A stretch of 64,000 nucleotides of DNA, taken from Mesorhizobium sp. (GTDB lineage Bacteria > Pseudomonadota > Alphaproteobacteria > Rhizobiales > Rhizobiaceae). The number at the start of each line of letters is the position of its first letter. The first letter of the stretch is position 1. Of the stretch, positions 46,397 through 53,683 are shown piece after piece. Below the pieces are notes generated by a model that saw nothing but the letters and a program-made list of their open reading frames with translations, did not search any database and was not told where the DNA came from. The stretch is taken from the NCBI RefSeq assembly GCF_024710845.1, contig NZ_JANJTZ010000033.1, forward strand, positions 1 through 64,000, given 5' to 3'. A program made the translations under genes and the position numbers.

Positions 46397-47758
46397 CTAC
46401 CGCCCGTCGGGCGTGCGCAGTCCGATCCACTTGTTTTTGACCGCGTCGTAATGTTCCTGCGGCTTGTATTCGGCGACGTTCAACCCGAGTTGGCGGACAC
46501 TAAGCCGGCCGATGGCGGACATGATCGCATAGCTCGCCACAACGAGATTACGCTCCGAACTGATCTGATTGATCTGGGCGTTGATCACGTCGGCCTGGGC
46601 GTTCAAGACGTCGAGCGTCGTGCGCTGTCCGACATTGCGCTCCTCGATCACGCCATTGAGCGCGAGCTGGGCGGCGGCGACGAGTTCGCGGTTTGCGACG
46701 ACGGTTTCCTTCGCAGCCTGATATTGGGTCCAGGCGGCGGCGACGGCCTGGCGGACCTGATCGTGGGCGACATCGACCTCGATACGTGCCTGGCCGAGCG
46801 ATTCCTTGCGCTGCCTGACCGTCGCGGAGGTGCGGCCACCGGAATAGATCGGCACGGTGAGCGTCGCGCCGATATTGGCGCGGTCGCTCCAGCCGTTGTT
46901 CTGGCCGACGCCTGGCAATGTTTCGGAATAATTGTGCGACACACCCGCCGATGCGGAAATCTGCGGCAGAAGCGCGCCTTCGGCCGCCTTCACGGAATAG
47001 CCCGAAGCATCCACGAGATGCTTGTTGGCGATGATCGCAGGATGTTCGGACGCCGCGATCACGAATGCCTTGTCGATTCCGCCGGGCAGGCCTTTGACCG
47101 GGCCCGCGCCGTTCAGCCTCCCGGGCGCCTCCCCGACGATCTGCCGGTAGAGCGCTTCGCTGGCAGCCGCCTGCGCGCGTGCCGCGGCAAGCGACGCCAC
47201 GGCCGACGACCGGCTCGCGTCCGCCTGCGCCACGTCGGTGCGGGTGCCTTCACCCACCTCGAAACGCGAACGCGCGGCGCGCACCTGCTCGACGAGGAAC
47301 TGGAGATTTCGCTCGGTCAGAACGGCGATCTGACGATCCCGGATCACGTCCATGTAGGCGCTGGCGGCATTGAACAGGATGTTCTGTTCGGTATTGCGCA
47401 AACCCTCGCTTGAGGCGCGCACCTGTGCCTCGGCTGCGCGGACGTTGTTCCGCGTCTGAAACCCGTCGAACAACGATTGCGAAATGGCGACGCCGAACGA
47501 TCCCGTCGTGATGCGGAACCCTGCTTGTGAGGCGTAGTTGATGCTGCTTGACCCGGTAATGGTCGGCCGATAGCCGGACTTGGCGATTGCGACGTTCTCA
47601 TCCGTCACGCGCACGCCCGCGCGTGCCGAATTCAGCTCCGAATTGAACTGATACGCCTTTGAAAGCGCTCCGAAAATCGTCTCGGCATATGACGGCGTCA
47701 CGCTCATCAACAGGGTTGACGCGAATCCAAATGCAACCAGTTTGCGAACAACCGACAC
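46397..47758 (-). CDS. tolC: TolC family outer membrane efflux channel
   Basis: The 453-residue protein has a signal peptide (LVAFGFASTLLMSVTPSYA, cut near residue 25) and the two-fold repeated TolC architecture (AYQFNSELNSARAGVRVTDE; later AAEGALLPQISASAGVSHNY). YSGGRTSATVRQRKES and RTTLDVLNAQADVINAQI are typical of the family. It would serve type I secretion or RND efflux; no pump gene is adjacent. The second pcm-like gene lies upstream on the same strand. Confidence 0.92.
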   Translation of the reverse strand: MSVVRKLVAFGFASTLLMSVTPSYAETIFGALSKAYQFNSELNSARAGVRVTDENVAIAKSGYRPTITGSSSINYASQAGFRITTGSFGVAISQSLFDGFQTRNNVRAAEAQVRASSEGLRNTEQNILFNAASAYMDVIRDRQIAVLTERNLQFLVEQVRAARSRFEVGEGTRTDVAQADASRSSAVASLAAARAQAAASEALYRQIVGEAPGRLNGAGPVKGLPGGIDKAFVIAASEHPAIIANKHLVDASGYSVKAAEGALLPQISASAGVSHNYSETLPGVGQNNGWSDRANIGATLTVPIYSGGRTSATVRQRKESLGQARIEVDVAHDQVRQAVAAAWTQYQAAKETVVANRELVAAAQLALNGVIEERNVGQRTTLDVLNAQADVINAQINQISSERNLVVASYAIMSAIGRLSVRQLGLNVAEYKPQEHYDAVKNKWIGLRTPDGR

Positions 47759-47933
47759 GACCGACCTCGTTTCCTGGCGCCGGTCCGATGGCCGGCTTCA
47801 GTTCGACTACGCGTGGCAGCCTCGTAAGGTCAGCGCACACCCCCGTCGCGCGAAACGCGTTTGCCTTGTCAGCCGGCAGATTCGTCGCTCGCGCCCGGCC
47901 AACATGGTTGCATGGCCGATTTAAATCAAGCGG

Positions 47934-48587
47934 TCAAAACTCGAATGTCGGGACGCTGTTGAAACCGGGCAACGGTTTGACGGCGGCGTTGAACGCGCGG
48001 CGGGCAGAGACCGACGTGCCATGCTTCACATAGACGCGGACGTCGGCTGAATTGCCGTGCCCTTCGACGGCCAGCAGCCGTCCGCCATCCTTCATTTGGT
48101 CGAAGAGGGCTTGCGGAATCGAGTCGACCGCGCCTTCGAGCAGGATGACGTCATAGGGCGCCTGAGCCGGATAGCCAGCCGAGAGCGGCCCTTCCACGAC
48201 CGCGACGGTGTCGTAGCCCAGCGACGAGAGCACCGATTGCGCCTTGGCGGCGAGCATCGGATCCTGCTCAAGGGCAACCACGGAGCCCGCGAGCTTCGAC
48301 AGCACCGCCGCCGAATAGCCGGTGCCCGCGCCGACATCGAGCACGAAATCACCCGGCTGGATCTCCGCCAGCTGCACGATGCGCGCGAAAGGCGACGGTT
48401 CCATCAGGTAGCGTCCGGGGGCGATCTCAAGATCCTCGTCGATATAGGCGAGGCTCTTCCGGGCGGCCGGGACGAACTCCTCGCGCGGCACCGACAAGAG
48501 CGCGTCGAGCAGCGGCAGCGAGGTCACGTCGGTCGTGCGGACCTGCCCGTCGACCATCTTGGTCCGCAACCCGGAGAAATCTGCCAT
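47934..48587 (-). CDS. Second PIMT-family methyltransferase
   Basis: The 217-residue protein starts MADFSGLRTKMVDGQVRTTD and has SAM motif I FVLDVGAGTGYSAAVLSKLA (about residues 78-97) and VVALEQDPMLAAKAQSVL. It is annotated in related genomes as protein-L-isoaspartate O-methyltransferase, but the canonical GQTISQP motif is replaced by GRYLMEPSPFARI, so the substrate may differ. The preceding codon (48590) is also ATG. tolC lies downstream, as in other rhizobia. Confidence 0.82.
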   Translation of the reverse strand: MADFSGLRTKMVDGQVRTTDVTSLPLLDALLSVPREEFVPAARKSLAYIDEDLEIAPGRYLMEPSPFARIVQLAEIQPGDFVLDVGAGTGYSAAVLSKLAGSVVALEQDPMLAAKAQSVLSSLGYDTVAVVEGPLSAGYPAQAPYDVILLEGAVDSIPQALFDQMKDGGRLLAVEGHGNSADVRVYVKHGTSVSARRAFNAAVKPLPGFNSVPTFEF

Positions 48588-48796
48588 CATGGTCGGCCCG
48601 CTCTCTCGGCGACGAGGATCGCCGTATCAAGGCCCATCCATCGCGGCGGGCCAAAAACCCTTTCCCACCCTGGAGGCCTCGCCCGGAAGGCATTTTCTCC
48701 ACAGATGGAAGCTGTTGCGCTGGGGTGTGGCAAATTCCGGCGTCACCGTCAATCAACCGTTTGCAAGGCACGGTGCCACACCTATAGAGGCTGACA

Positions 48797-49150
48797 ATGA
48801 TATGGATGATCGTTCTCGCCGCCCTCACCGTCACCGATGGCGACTCGCTGCGCATCGACGGTCGGCCGCATCGCATCGCCAATATCGACGCGCCGGAGCT
48901 GCGGCATGCGCAGTGCGACGCCGAACGGCGGCTGGCGCTGGTCGCCAAGCTGCGCCTCGCCGAGCTGCTGGCATCCGGCTACATGGAAGTGACCGTCGGC
49001 GACCCGGAGACGGGCCGAACCTTCGACAAGTTCAATCGAATCCTCGCGACCATCACCGTCGACGGCAAGGATGTCGGCGCGATCCTGATCGCCGAAGGCT
49101 TGGCGCGACCCTGGGAGGGCAAGCGCCGCTCCTGGTGCGCGCCCGATTGA
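48797..49150 (+). CDS. Thermonuclease (SNase) family protein
   Basis: The 117-residue protein is a compact SNase-like domain: VTDGDSLRIDGRPHRIANIDAPEL (about 12-35; the RL-x-x-IDAPE type motif), a central basic strand and VGAILIAEGLARPWEGKRRSWC. Typical members have a second catalytic Arg and Glu; the DRYGR-type loop is reduced here to TFDKFNRILATI. GAGG at 48787-48790 precedes the ATG. It marks either the last host gene or the edge of the prophage. Confidence 0.8.
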   Translation: MIWMIVLAALTVTDGDSLRIDGRPHRIANIDAPELRHAQCDAERRLALVAKLRLAELLASGYMEVTVGDPETGRTFDKFNRILATITVDGKDVGAILIAEGLARPWEGKRRSWCAPD

Positions 49151-49156
49151 CCGGCG

Positions 49157-49171
49157 GAACAAAACAGGAAT
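49157..49171 (+). promoter_or_regulatory. Candidate LexA (SOS) box
   Basis: GAACAAAACAGGAAT fits the alphaproteobacterial LexA pattern GAAC-N7-GAAC with one mismatch (GAAT). It lies about 50 nt before the gene at 49221. An imperfect TATCCG/CGGATA inverted repeat (49179-49184, 49205-49210) lies between. A role in prophage induction is possible but unproven. Confidence 0.35.
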
Positions 49172-49220
49172 ATACGCCTATCCGGTAATGTTCCACATTC
49201 GTATCGGATAAGTTCTGCCC

Positions 49221-49460
49221 ATGCGTATGATGCATCAGATCGACCACTATGCCGAGGGCGCGATCGTCTATGAGATCGACGCGCGCGGCAACATCGTGCT
49301 CTGTGTCGGCTGGGCGCGCAATCAGCTCGGTGCCAAGCGCCTGTTCGACTATCTCTGCGCCGAATATCCCGAAACCGGCTACCGCGTGCAGCACCGATCG
49401 CGACTGATCGGCGAGCGCCTGCCGCCGCCCGGCGCGCCGCCGCGCTTGCCGGAAAGCTGA
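49221..49460 (+). CDS. Small hypothetical protein
   Basis: The 79-residue product reads MRMMHQIDHYAEGAIVYEID and GNIVLCVGWARNQLGAKRLF, a compact alpha/beta-like protein, with a Pro-rich tail. No family is recognised. It lies between the candidate LexA box and two more small + strand genes (20-nt gap), against the direction of the phage late genes. It may belong to the prophage edge. Confidence 0.6.
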   Translation: MRMMHQIDHYAEGAIVYEIDARGNIVLCVGWARNQLGAKRLFDYLCAEYPETGYRVQHRSRLIGERLPPPGAPPRLPES

Positions 49461-49480
49461 CGCCGCCCTACCCTTCTTCC

Positions 49481-49705
49481 ATGAAACCCGCCCGGCCAGC
49501 GACCATCGACCGCCACCTCGCCTGCCAGGAGGCGATGAACGACCGCCTGTTCGAGCTGATGAGCGAGGCGGCCAAAGCCGGATGGTCGGAAAGGCAGGTC
49601 GCCGAGGCCGTGCAGGATCTCACGGTCTCCTGGCGGCGCTGGCGGCGCGAGAAGCGCGCCACCGAGGCGCAGATCGCCGCCGCGCGGGTGCTGCACCGGC
49701 AATGA
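49481..49705 (+). CDS. Small hypothetical helical protein
   Basis: The 74-residue protein is highly helical and charged (ATIDRHLACQEAMNDRLFEL, VQDLTVSWRRWRREKRATEA). No family is recognised. Its stop overlaps the start of the next gene (ATGA). Confidence 0.55.
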   Translation: MKPARPATIDRHLACQEAMNDRLFELMSEAAKAGWSERQVAEAVQDLTVSWRRWRREKRATEAQIAAARVLHRQ

Positions 49706-49794
49706 CGACGCGGCTGATCTACGCCGCGGTGACGCTGCTCGGCATCGTCACGATCGGCGGGCACCTGATGGCCACGTACGGACTCCTCCGCTGA
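49702..49794 (+). CDS. 30-residue membrane micro-protein
   Basis: MTTRLIYAAVTLLGIVTIGG and then HLMATYGLLR: a single predicted membrane helix. It is supported by the 4-nt ATGA overlap with the upstream gene and by the terminator right behind it. The role is unknown. Confidence 0.45.
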   Translation: MTTRLIYAAVTLLGIVTIGGHLMATYGLLR

Positions 49795-49797
49795 AAC

Positions 49798-49834
49798 GCA
49801 AAAAGCCCGCCCCGGCCGGGTGGCCAGGGCGGGC
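49798..49834 (-). terminator. Terminator of the phage lysis operon
   Basis: Arms GCCCGCCC (49805-49812) and GGGCGGGC (49827-49834) with a 14-nt loop containing a ccggcc/ggcc core. On the minus strand a TTTTTGCGTTT tract follows. It ends the long minus-strand lysis transcript. Confidence 0.85.
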
Positions 49835-49860
49835 AATGCGGCGTGGGAGGTCGATCGCCG

Positions 49861-50319
49861 CTATCGAGGTTCAATCACCGTGAAGCTGCGCTCCTGCGCC
49901 GGCTCGCACAGCGGCCACAGCGCCTGCGCCCAGTTGCAGCGGTAACAGGTGATGGCGATATACTTGGCCTTGCCCGCCACCATGCCGCGCGGCACGGTCT
50001 GCTTGCCGATGAAGGTTTCCCGGCCGAGTACGCCCGTGCCGTTCGGAAACTCGATCGTGCCGAGCCCGTCTTCGGCCCGGTCGAAGCGCACGCCGCGGCT
50101 GTCGAGCATGTAGCGCTCGATCGTCGTCGGGCAGAGCCGCTCGCGATAGACGGTGCGCCGGGTCAGAAGCTCCCCGCCGGGTTCCACGGTCGGCGTCAGC
50201 AGGAACGTCCGCTCGATGCGCGTCGGCACCGAGCGGTCGCCCACCGCCAGCCCCATGCGGGCGGCGATGACGAGGAGCAGAACGGTCAGCAGGATGCGGT
50301 AGAGGGTGTAGACGGTCAT
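49861..50319 (-). CDS. Hypothetical membrane-anchored protein
   Basis: The 152-residue protein has one N-terminal membrane segment (ILLTVLLLVIAARMGLAVG, about 9-27) and a soluble part with two cysteines in ITCYRCNWAQALWPLC. No family is recognised. ATGA overlap with the upstream gene; last gene of the lysis operon before the terminator. Confidence 0.65.
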   Translation of the reverse strand: MTVYTLYRILLTVLLLVIAARMGLAVGDRSVPTRIERTFLLTPTVEPGGELLTRRTVYRERLCPTTIERYMLDSRGVRFDRAEDGLGTIEFPNGTGVLGRETFIGKQTVPRGMVAGKAKYIAITCYRCNWAQALWPLCEPAQERSFTVIEPR

Positions 50320-50588
50320 GGCGGACCTCGAAACCAGTGCATCACCTTGGCGAAGCTTTCGCCCAGCGCCGACGCGGTGACGAAGACGGCGGCGACGGCG
50401 AAGAACAGCCAGCGCAGGAACCAGCTGACCGCGCGCACGTCGCGGAACATCTTCATCATGCCGCGCAGCTCGTCCTTGGGGATCGTCGACAGATAGGTCA
50501 GCGTCTCGACCTCCGCAGGCGACAGGCGCCGCAACAACGCCTTGACGTCCTCGTCCAGCTGATCGAACCGCGTCGCGTCATCGCTCAT
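50316..50588 (-). CDS. Small membrane protein of the lysis region
   Basis: The 90-residue protein has an acidic N-terminus (MSDDATRFDQLDEDVKALLR) and one membrane helix (WFLRWLFFAVAAVFVTASAL, about 56-75). It could be a holin or antiholin-type partner, but only the topology supports this. 4-nt overlap with the downstream gene. Confidence 0.6.
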   Translation of the reverse strand: MSDDATRFDQLDEDVKALLRRLSPAEVETLTYLSTIPKDELRGMMKMFRDVRAVSWFLRWLFFAVAAVFVTASALGESFAKVMHWFRGPP

Positions 50589-50613
50589 CCGTCCCCGTCC
50601 CTTGCCTGCATCG

Positions 50614-50706
50614 TCATGGACCGGCCGGCGGGAACGCCAGCCAGAGAATTGCGACAGTCACCGCGAATGCGACCGTCGCGAGGATTAATGTGCGCCAGCG
50701 CGTCAT
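50614..50706 (-). CDS. 30-residue membrane micro-protein
   Basis: MTRWRTLILATVAFAVTVAI then LWLAFPPAGP: a single membrane helix with a basic N-terminus. Its ATG overlaps the stop of the upstream gene by one base (TGATG), which argues for real translation. The role is unknown; a small holin accessory is possible. Confidence 0.45.
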   Translation of the reverse strand: MTRWRTLILATVAFAVTVAILWLAFPPAGP

Positions 50707-51077
50707 CAGCTCACGCTGGGAATGAGCCCTTCGGACCTGGCATGAGCGGCCATCTGATCGGCGATCGTGCCGATCGAGGCAGGCGCGTCGAAGCCTTCCA
50801 AATGCTTCACGAACTCGCAGATCGGACAATAGTGGCCATCATTTGCGGGGTTGGCTTCCGCATCGACCGCCATGAGGTAGAGCCCGCCGCAGCGCAGCGC
50901 CTCATTTGTCCAGTGCCAGTTCATCGACATCAGCGGGTCGAACGGCGGGCTTCCACCCTGCAGTTCCTCGACGATGTTTTCATGCGCCTGTTCACCGTCG
51001 CGCGCGACGAGGCCGGACATGCCGCGATCCTCGATCGCTTGCCGGCACATGCTCCAGTGGTCCCGACAGATCTTCAT
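50706..51077 (-). CDS. Hypothetical Cys/His-rich phage protein
   Basis: The 123-residue protein has candidate zinc ligands at both ends (CRDHWSMC, residues 4-11; HYCPICEFVKH, about 82-92) and may bind a metal through a C-x-x-H-x-x-x-C plus C-x-x-C-x-x-x-x-H set. No family is recognised. It starts by a one-base overlap with the Rz1-like gene (TAATG). Confidence 0.6.
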   Translation of the reverse strand: MKICRDHWSMCRQAIEDRGMSGLVARDGEQAHENIVEELQGGSPPFDPLMSMNWHWTNEALRCGGLYLMAVDAEANPANDGHYCPICEFVKHLEGFDAPASIGTIADQMAAHARSEGLIPSVS

Positions 51078-51373
51078 TACTCTCTCCCCGCCACCGAGCC
51101 GCTGCCGCCCTGCCCTTCCAGCGCCTCGGCAGCTGCCGCCAGCGCCCGGTGGCGCTTGCCGCAGTCACCGAGCGCCTGGCGGTCGCGCGCCCACAGGCGG
51201 GCCGTCTCCGCCTTGCCCAGCGGCCGTTCCGGCAGTTCGGTCGCGCTGGCGCAGTCCTGTTTCAGCACAGCCGGGATATGCGCCGGCCGCGTGTCAACGG
51301 CCGAGAGGCGCGAGGCGGTCGCGCACGCTGCGAGAAATAAAGTCGCGAGCAGCACAGGCAGGATCTTCCACAT
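51077..51373 (-). CDS. Rz1-like o-spanin lipoprotein
   Basis: The 98-residue product begins MWKILPVLLATLFLAACATAS, a signal peptide with lipobox LAA-C (Cys about 17). It starts inside the preceding i-spanin gene in another frame, overlapping 80 nt, the classical Rz/Rz1 arrangement. It should form the outer-membrane half of the spanin that fuses the membranes at lysis. Confidence 0.72.
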   Translation of the reverse strand: MWKILPVLLATLFLAACATASRLSAVDTRPAHIPAVLKQDCASATELPERPLGKAETARLWARDRQALGDCGKRHRALAAAAEALEGQGGSGSVAGRE

Positions 51374-51758
51374 CGGTCTTGGCCTCGGTTGCGATTGCCT
51401 CGTCGAGCGCGAGGATCTGCTGGTCGAGATCCTTGCGGCTCTCCAGATAGGCGCGCTCGGCCGCGTCGATCTTCGCCTGCGCCGCGCGGCGCTCTTCTTC
51501 CTGCTTCAACAGCAACAGCCGCCGCGCCTCTTCCCAGGCGATGCGTTCTTGCGCCGCACCCGCCTTGCGCGCCCGGTCGACCCGCCCGTCGGTGACGCTC
51601 TCCAGCGCCGGCCCGATAGTGGGGATCATCCGCAGCGGCCCGAGCGGCAGCCCCTCGTAGAAGACGAACACGCCAACGGCGGCCATCGTCAGCAGGCCCG
51701 TGCGCGACAGGAGAAAGGGCGCGGCGGCGCGTGCCATGGCCAGCCCGGCGACGATCAT
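51294..51758 (-). CDS. Rz-like i-spanin
   Basis: The 154-residue protein has an N-terminal membrane segment (GLLTMAAVGVFVFYEGLPL, about 20-38) and a long charged coiled coil (AQERIAWEEARRLLLLKQEE and EERRAAQAKIDAAERAYLES). It fits the inner-membrane spanin subunit. It overlaps the upstream gene by ATGA and the Rz1-like gene is nested in its 3' end. Confidence 0.72.
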   Translation of the reverse strand: MIVAGLAMARAAAPFLLSRTGLLTMAAVGVFVFYEGLPLGPLRMIPTIGPALESVTDGRVDRARKAGAAQERIAWEEARRLLLLKQEEERRAAQAKIDAAERAYLESRKDLDQQILALDEAIATEAKTDVEDPACAARDFISRSVRDRLAPLGR

Positions 51759-52153
51759 TCGACGATCCCCTTGAGCTCAGCGTATGGATCGGCCGCCTGG
51801 TCGATCTTCTCCACAACGCCGCCCTTCTGCACGACGATCGTCTGGTCCGCAGGCGGATGGTCCACCGGCGTCGGCGGCGCAACCGGATCGGCATAGGGCC
51901 GCCCGGTGCGGGTGGTGATGATCGCCGAGACGTCCTGCACGGTGGCGAGCCCGGCATAGCCCAGGATCAGAACGCCGGCGAGCCACAGCAGGCCCGACGC
52001 GATGAGTATGTTGAGCTGAGTGTCGGCCCGGTCGACCATCCAGGCGATCATCATCATGCAGAACGCCACGGTCGTCAGGATGACGATGCGCCGCCAGCGC
52101 CACGAGGGTTCGCCCGTCGTCTGGCTGATCGGCGGCGGCAACGGCGATTTCAT
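51755..52153 (-). CDS. Small two-helix membrane protein, possible holin
   Basis: The 132-residue protein has two hydrophobic segments (IVILTTVAFCMMMIAWMV, about 23-40; ILIASGLLWLAGVLILGYAG, about 49-68) and a Pro-rich acidic tail. Placed between the lysis hydrolase gene and the spanins, it is a candidate holin by topology and position only. Confidence 0.6.
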   Translation of the reverse strand: MKSPLPPPISQTTGEPSWRWRRIVILTTVAFCMMMIAWMVDRADTQLNILIASGLLWLAGVLILGYAGLATVQDVSAIITTRTGRPYADPVAPPTPVDHPPADQTIVVQKGGVVEKIDQAADPYAELKGIVE

Positions 52154-52156
52154 GGG

Positions 52157-52729
52157 TTATGCCTCGCTTCCCGAGAGCACCCCGGTCGGCGCGAGCCGGA
52201 CCTTGCGGACATTTGCCGGCCGGTTGATGTAGGCAGGCCGGATCACGCCGACGCATTGCCCCCTGGCCTTGCGGCGGATGTTGAAGGCGTCGTCCTGGTT
52301 GGCGCCGAGGATGTGGAAGTGGGTCGCATCCTCCCCGACATACATGGCGACATGGCCGCCGCCGCTGCGCTTGAAGACCAGGATGTCGCCGAGCATCGCC
52401 TCGCCGACCGCGGCCTTCACCCATCCCGCGCCGCCCTCGGCCCATGCAAGTGCCGACAGATACTTGTCCGGAGGCTGCCTGCCGCAGCGCACCGCGGCGA
52501 TCGCCATGCCGAGGCCGCACCACGCAATCGAGTCGTGCGCGTAGAACTCGCCGGCCCACCGGTTGTAGGCGGTAGGGTAGGCTTGTCCGATCTCGTCGGC
52601 CCAGGCAAGGATCTTTGGATTGTTCGCCGGGCCGGGGGTCTCCAGCGTGCCGTAGAGGCCAAGAGCGGAAACCAGCATTTTAGGCGCGCCTTCGCGGGCG
52701 AGCCACGCGTATTGCGCGGGCAGCGTCAT
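52157..52729 (-). CDS. TIGR02594-type phage cell-wall hydrolase (endolysin)
   Basis: The 190-residue protein resembles the TIGR02594 group of NlpC/P60-CHAP-like phage hydrolases: NPKILAWADEIGQAYPTAYN, DSIAWCGLGMAIAAVRCG (catalytic-type Cys near residue 73), LGDILVFKRSGGGHVAMYVG (catalytic His) and HILGANQDDAFNI. ATG 52729 has AAGGA 7-8 nt upstream and is preferred over 52786. It is the only complete lysin gene in the module and is separated by a terminator from the sulfotransferase gene. Confidence 0.82.
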   Translation of the reverse strand: MTLPAQYAWLAREGAPKMLVSALGLYGTLETPGPANNPKILAWADEIGQAYPTAYNRWAGEFYAHDSIAWCGLGMAIAAVRCGRQPPDKYLSALAWAEGGAGWVKAAVGEAMLGDILVFKRSGGGHVAMYVGEDATHFHILGANQDDAFNIRRKARGQCVGVIRPAYINRPANVRKVRLAPTGVLSGSEA

Positions 52730-52757
52730 GGTCGTTTTCCTTGTGTGATTGTGCCAA

Positions 52758-52783
52758 AGAAAAACCCGCCTCAGAGGGCGGGC
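52758..52783 (-). terminator. Terminator of the sulfotransferase gene
   Basis: Arms cccgcc (52765-52770) and ggcggg (52777-52782); on the minus strand a TTTTTCTTT run follows. It separates the sulfotransferase transcript from the lysis genes. Confidence 0.85.
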
Positions 52784-52810
52784 CAATGGCTTCGGATTTT
52801 TAGGCTGCTT

Positions 52811-53644
52811 TTAGGCAGTTACGCTCCGGTAAAGCTCCATTGCTTCGCCATAGACAGCCATGTTCTCGACCGAGTTGCGTATCATTTCCTTCTCCTCCGG
52901 CGTCACCTTGGAGGAGTTCATTTCCTTTTCCAGCGGGAGCAGGCAATTTTCAGAATAATCCTCACCAAGGAAGGCGAGGCAGCTACGCAACGCCGCCTCC
53001 CCGTCATTCCGAAGCAGTTTGTTGTGGAGACGGAATGCCTTATCCCCAATCGCCTGTTCACCCTTGAAAGCGGCTTCCGTGTAGAGCATCCATGTGTGCA
53101 GCCCCTCACCCACGTCTTGCACTATGGCGTCGGCCCCGGCTCGGTCAAAATGAGCAAGAGACGTTGCAACGCCAAGCGGGTCGCGAATGACATGGATGAA
53201 CTTTGCTTCGGGGAACAACGCCGAAAGCTCGCTCGCGTAGCCGGAATTTTCCGGCGTGCCGTCAACCCACCGCTGCTTTGGTTCCTTCGGATGATGGATT
53301 AGCCGGGGTTGCTTGTTGACCGCCCATCCGGGGGGTGGCTCTTCCTTCCCCCGAAAGCCCGGCAGATGGATTTCTATGCGCTTTTCGAAGCTCTTGAGGG
53401 CGATCCGGTCTATGGCTTCGCCGAACTCGCCCAAGAACTCGTCTTGTGGGTATCCCGCATTGCCGAGGTGCGAGAACTTCTCCCTTAGAGTGCCGATCCG
53501 ATAGGCTTCCTGCGCGGCATTATGGATGCCGGGGAGCCAATGGGTTTCGGGAAGTAAGGCAATGTTCGGATGCTGGCCTAGCGCCCACGTCAGGACCGAC
53601 GTTCCAGAGCGCGGCGCTCCGATGATGAATATCGGATTTGGCAA
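52811..53644 (-). CDS. Sulfotransferase family protein, prophage cargo
   Basis: The 277-residue protein has the PAPS-binding loop FIIGAPRSGTSVLTWALGQH (5'-phosphosulfate motif, about residues 5-24) and the 3'-phosphate motif FIHVIRDPLGVATSLAHF (about 155-172). It resembles bacterial sulfotransferase families acting on sugars, lipids or peptides; the acceptor is unknown. The start is TTG 53644 with GGGG 7 nt upstream. GC is lower than in the phage genes, a good terminator follows, and it interrupts the lysis module, so it looks like a moron. Surface modification of the lysogen is inferred. Confidence 0.82.
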   Translation of the reverse strand: MPNPIFIIGAPRSGTSVLTWALGQHPNIALLPETHWLPGIHNAAQEAYRIGTLREKFSHLGNAGYPQDEFLGEFGEAIDRIALKSFEKRIEIHLPGFRGKEEPPPGWAVNKQPRLIHHPKEPKQRWVDGTPENSGYASELSALFPEAKFIHVIRDPLGVATSLAHFDRAGADAIVQDVGEGLHTWMLYTEAAFKGEQAIGDKAFRLHNKLLRNDGEAALRSCLAFLGEDYSENCLLPLEKEMNSSKVTPEEKEMIRNSVENMAVYGEAMELYRSVTA

Positions 53645-53683
53645 AATATAACCCCAATTGCAACTGGCGGTTCGCTTATACTG

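Noticed and set aside
48588-48796. Phage attachment site near the thermonuclease gene
   Set aside because: No tRNA, no integrase and no visible direct repeat; the other prophage end is outside the window.
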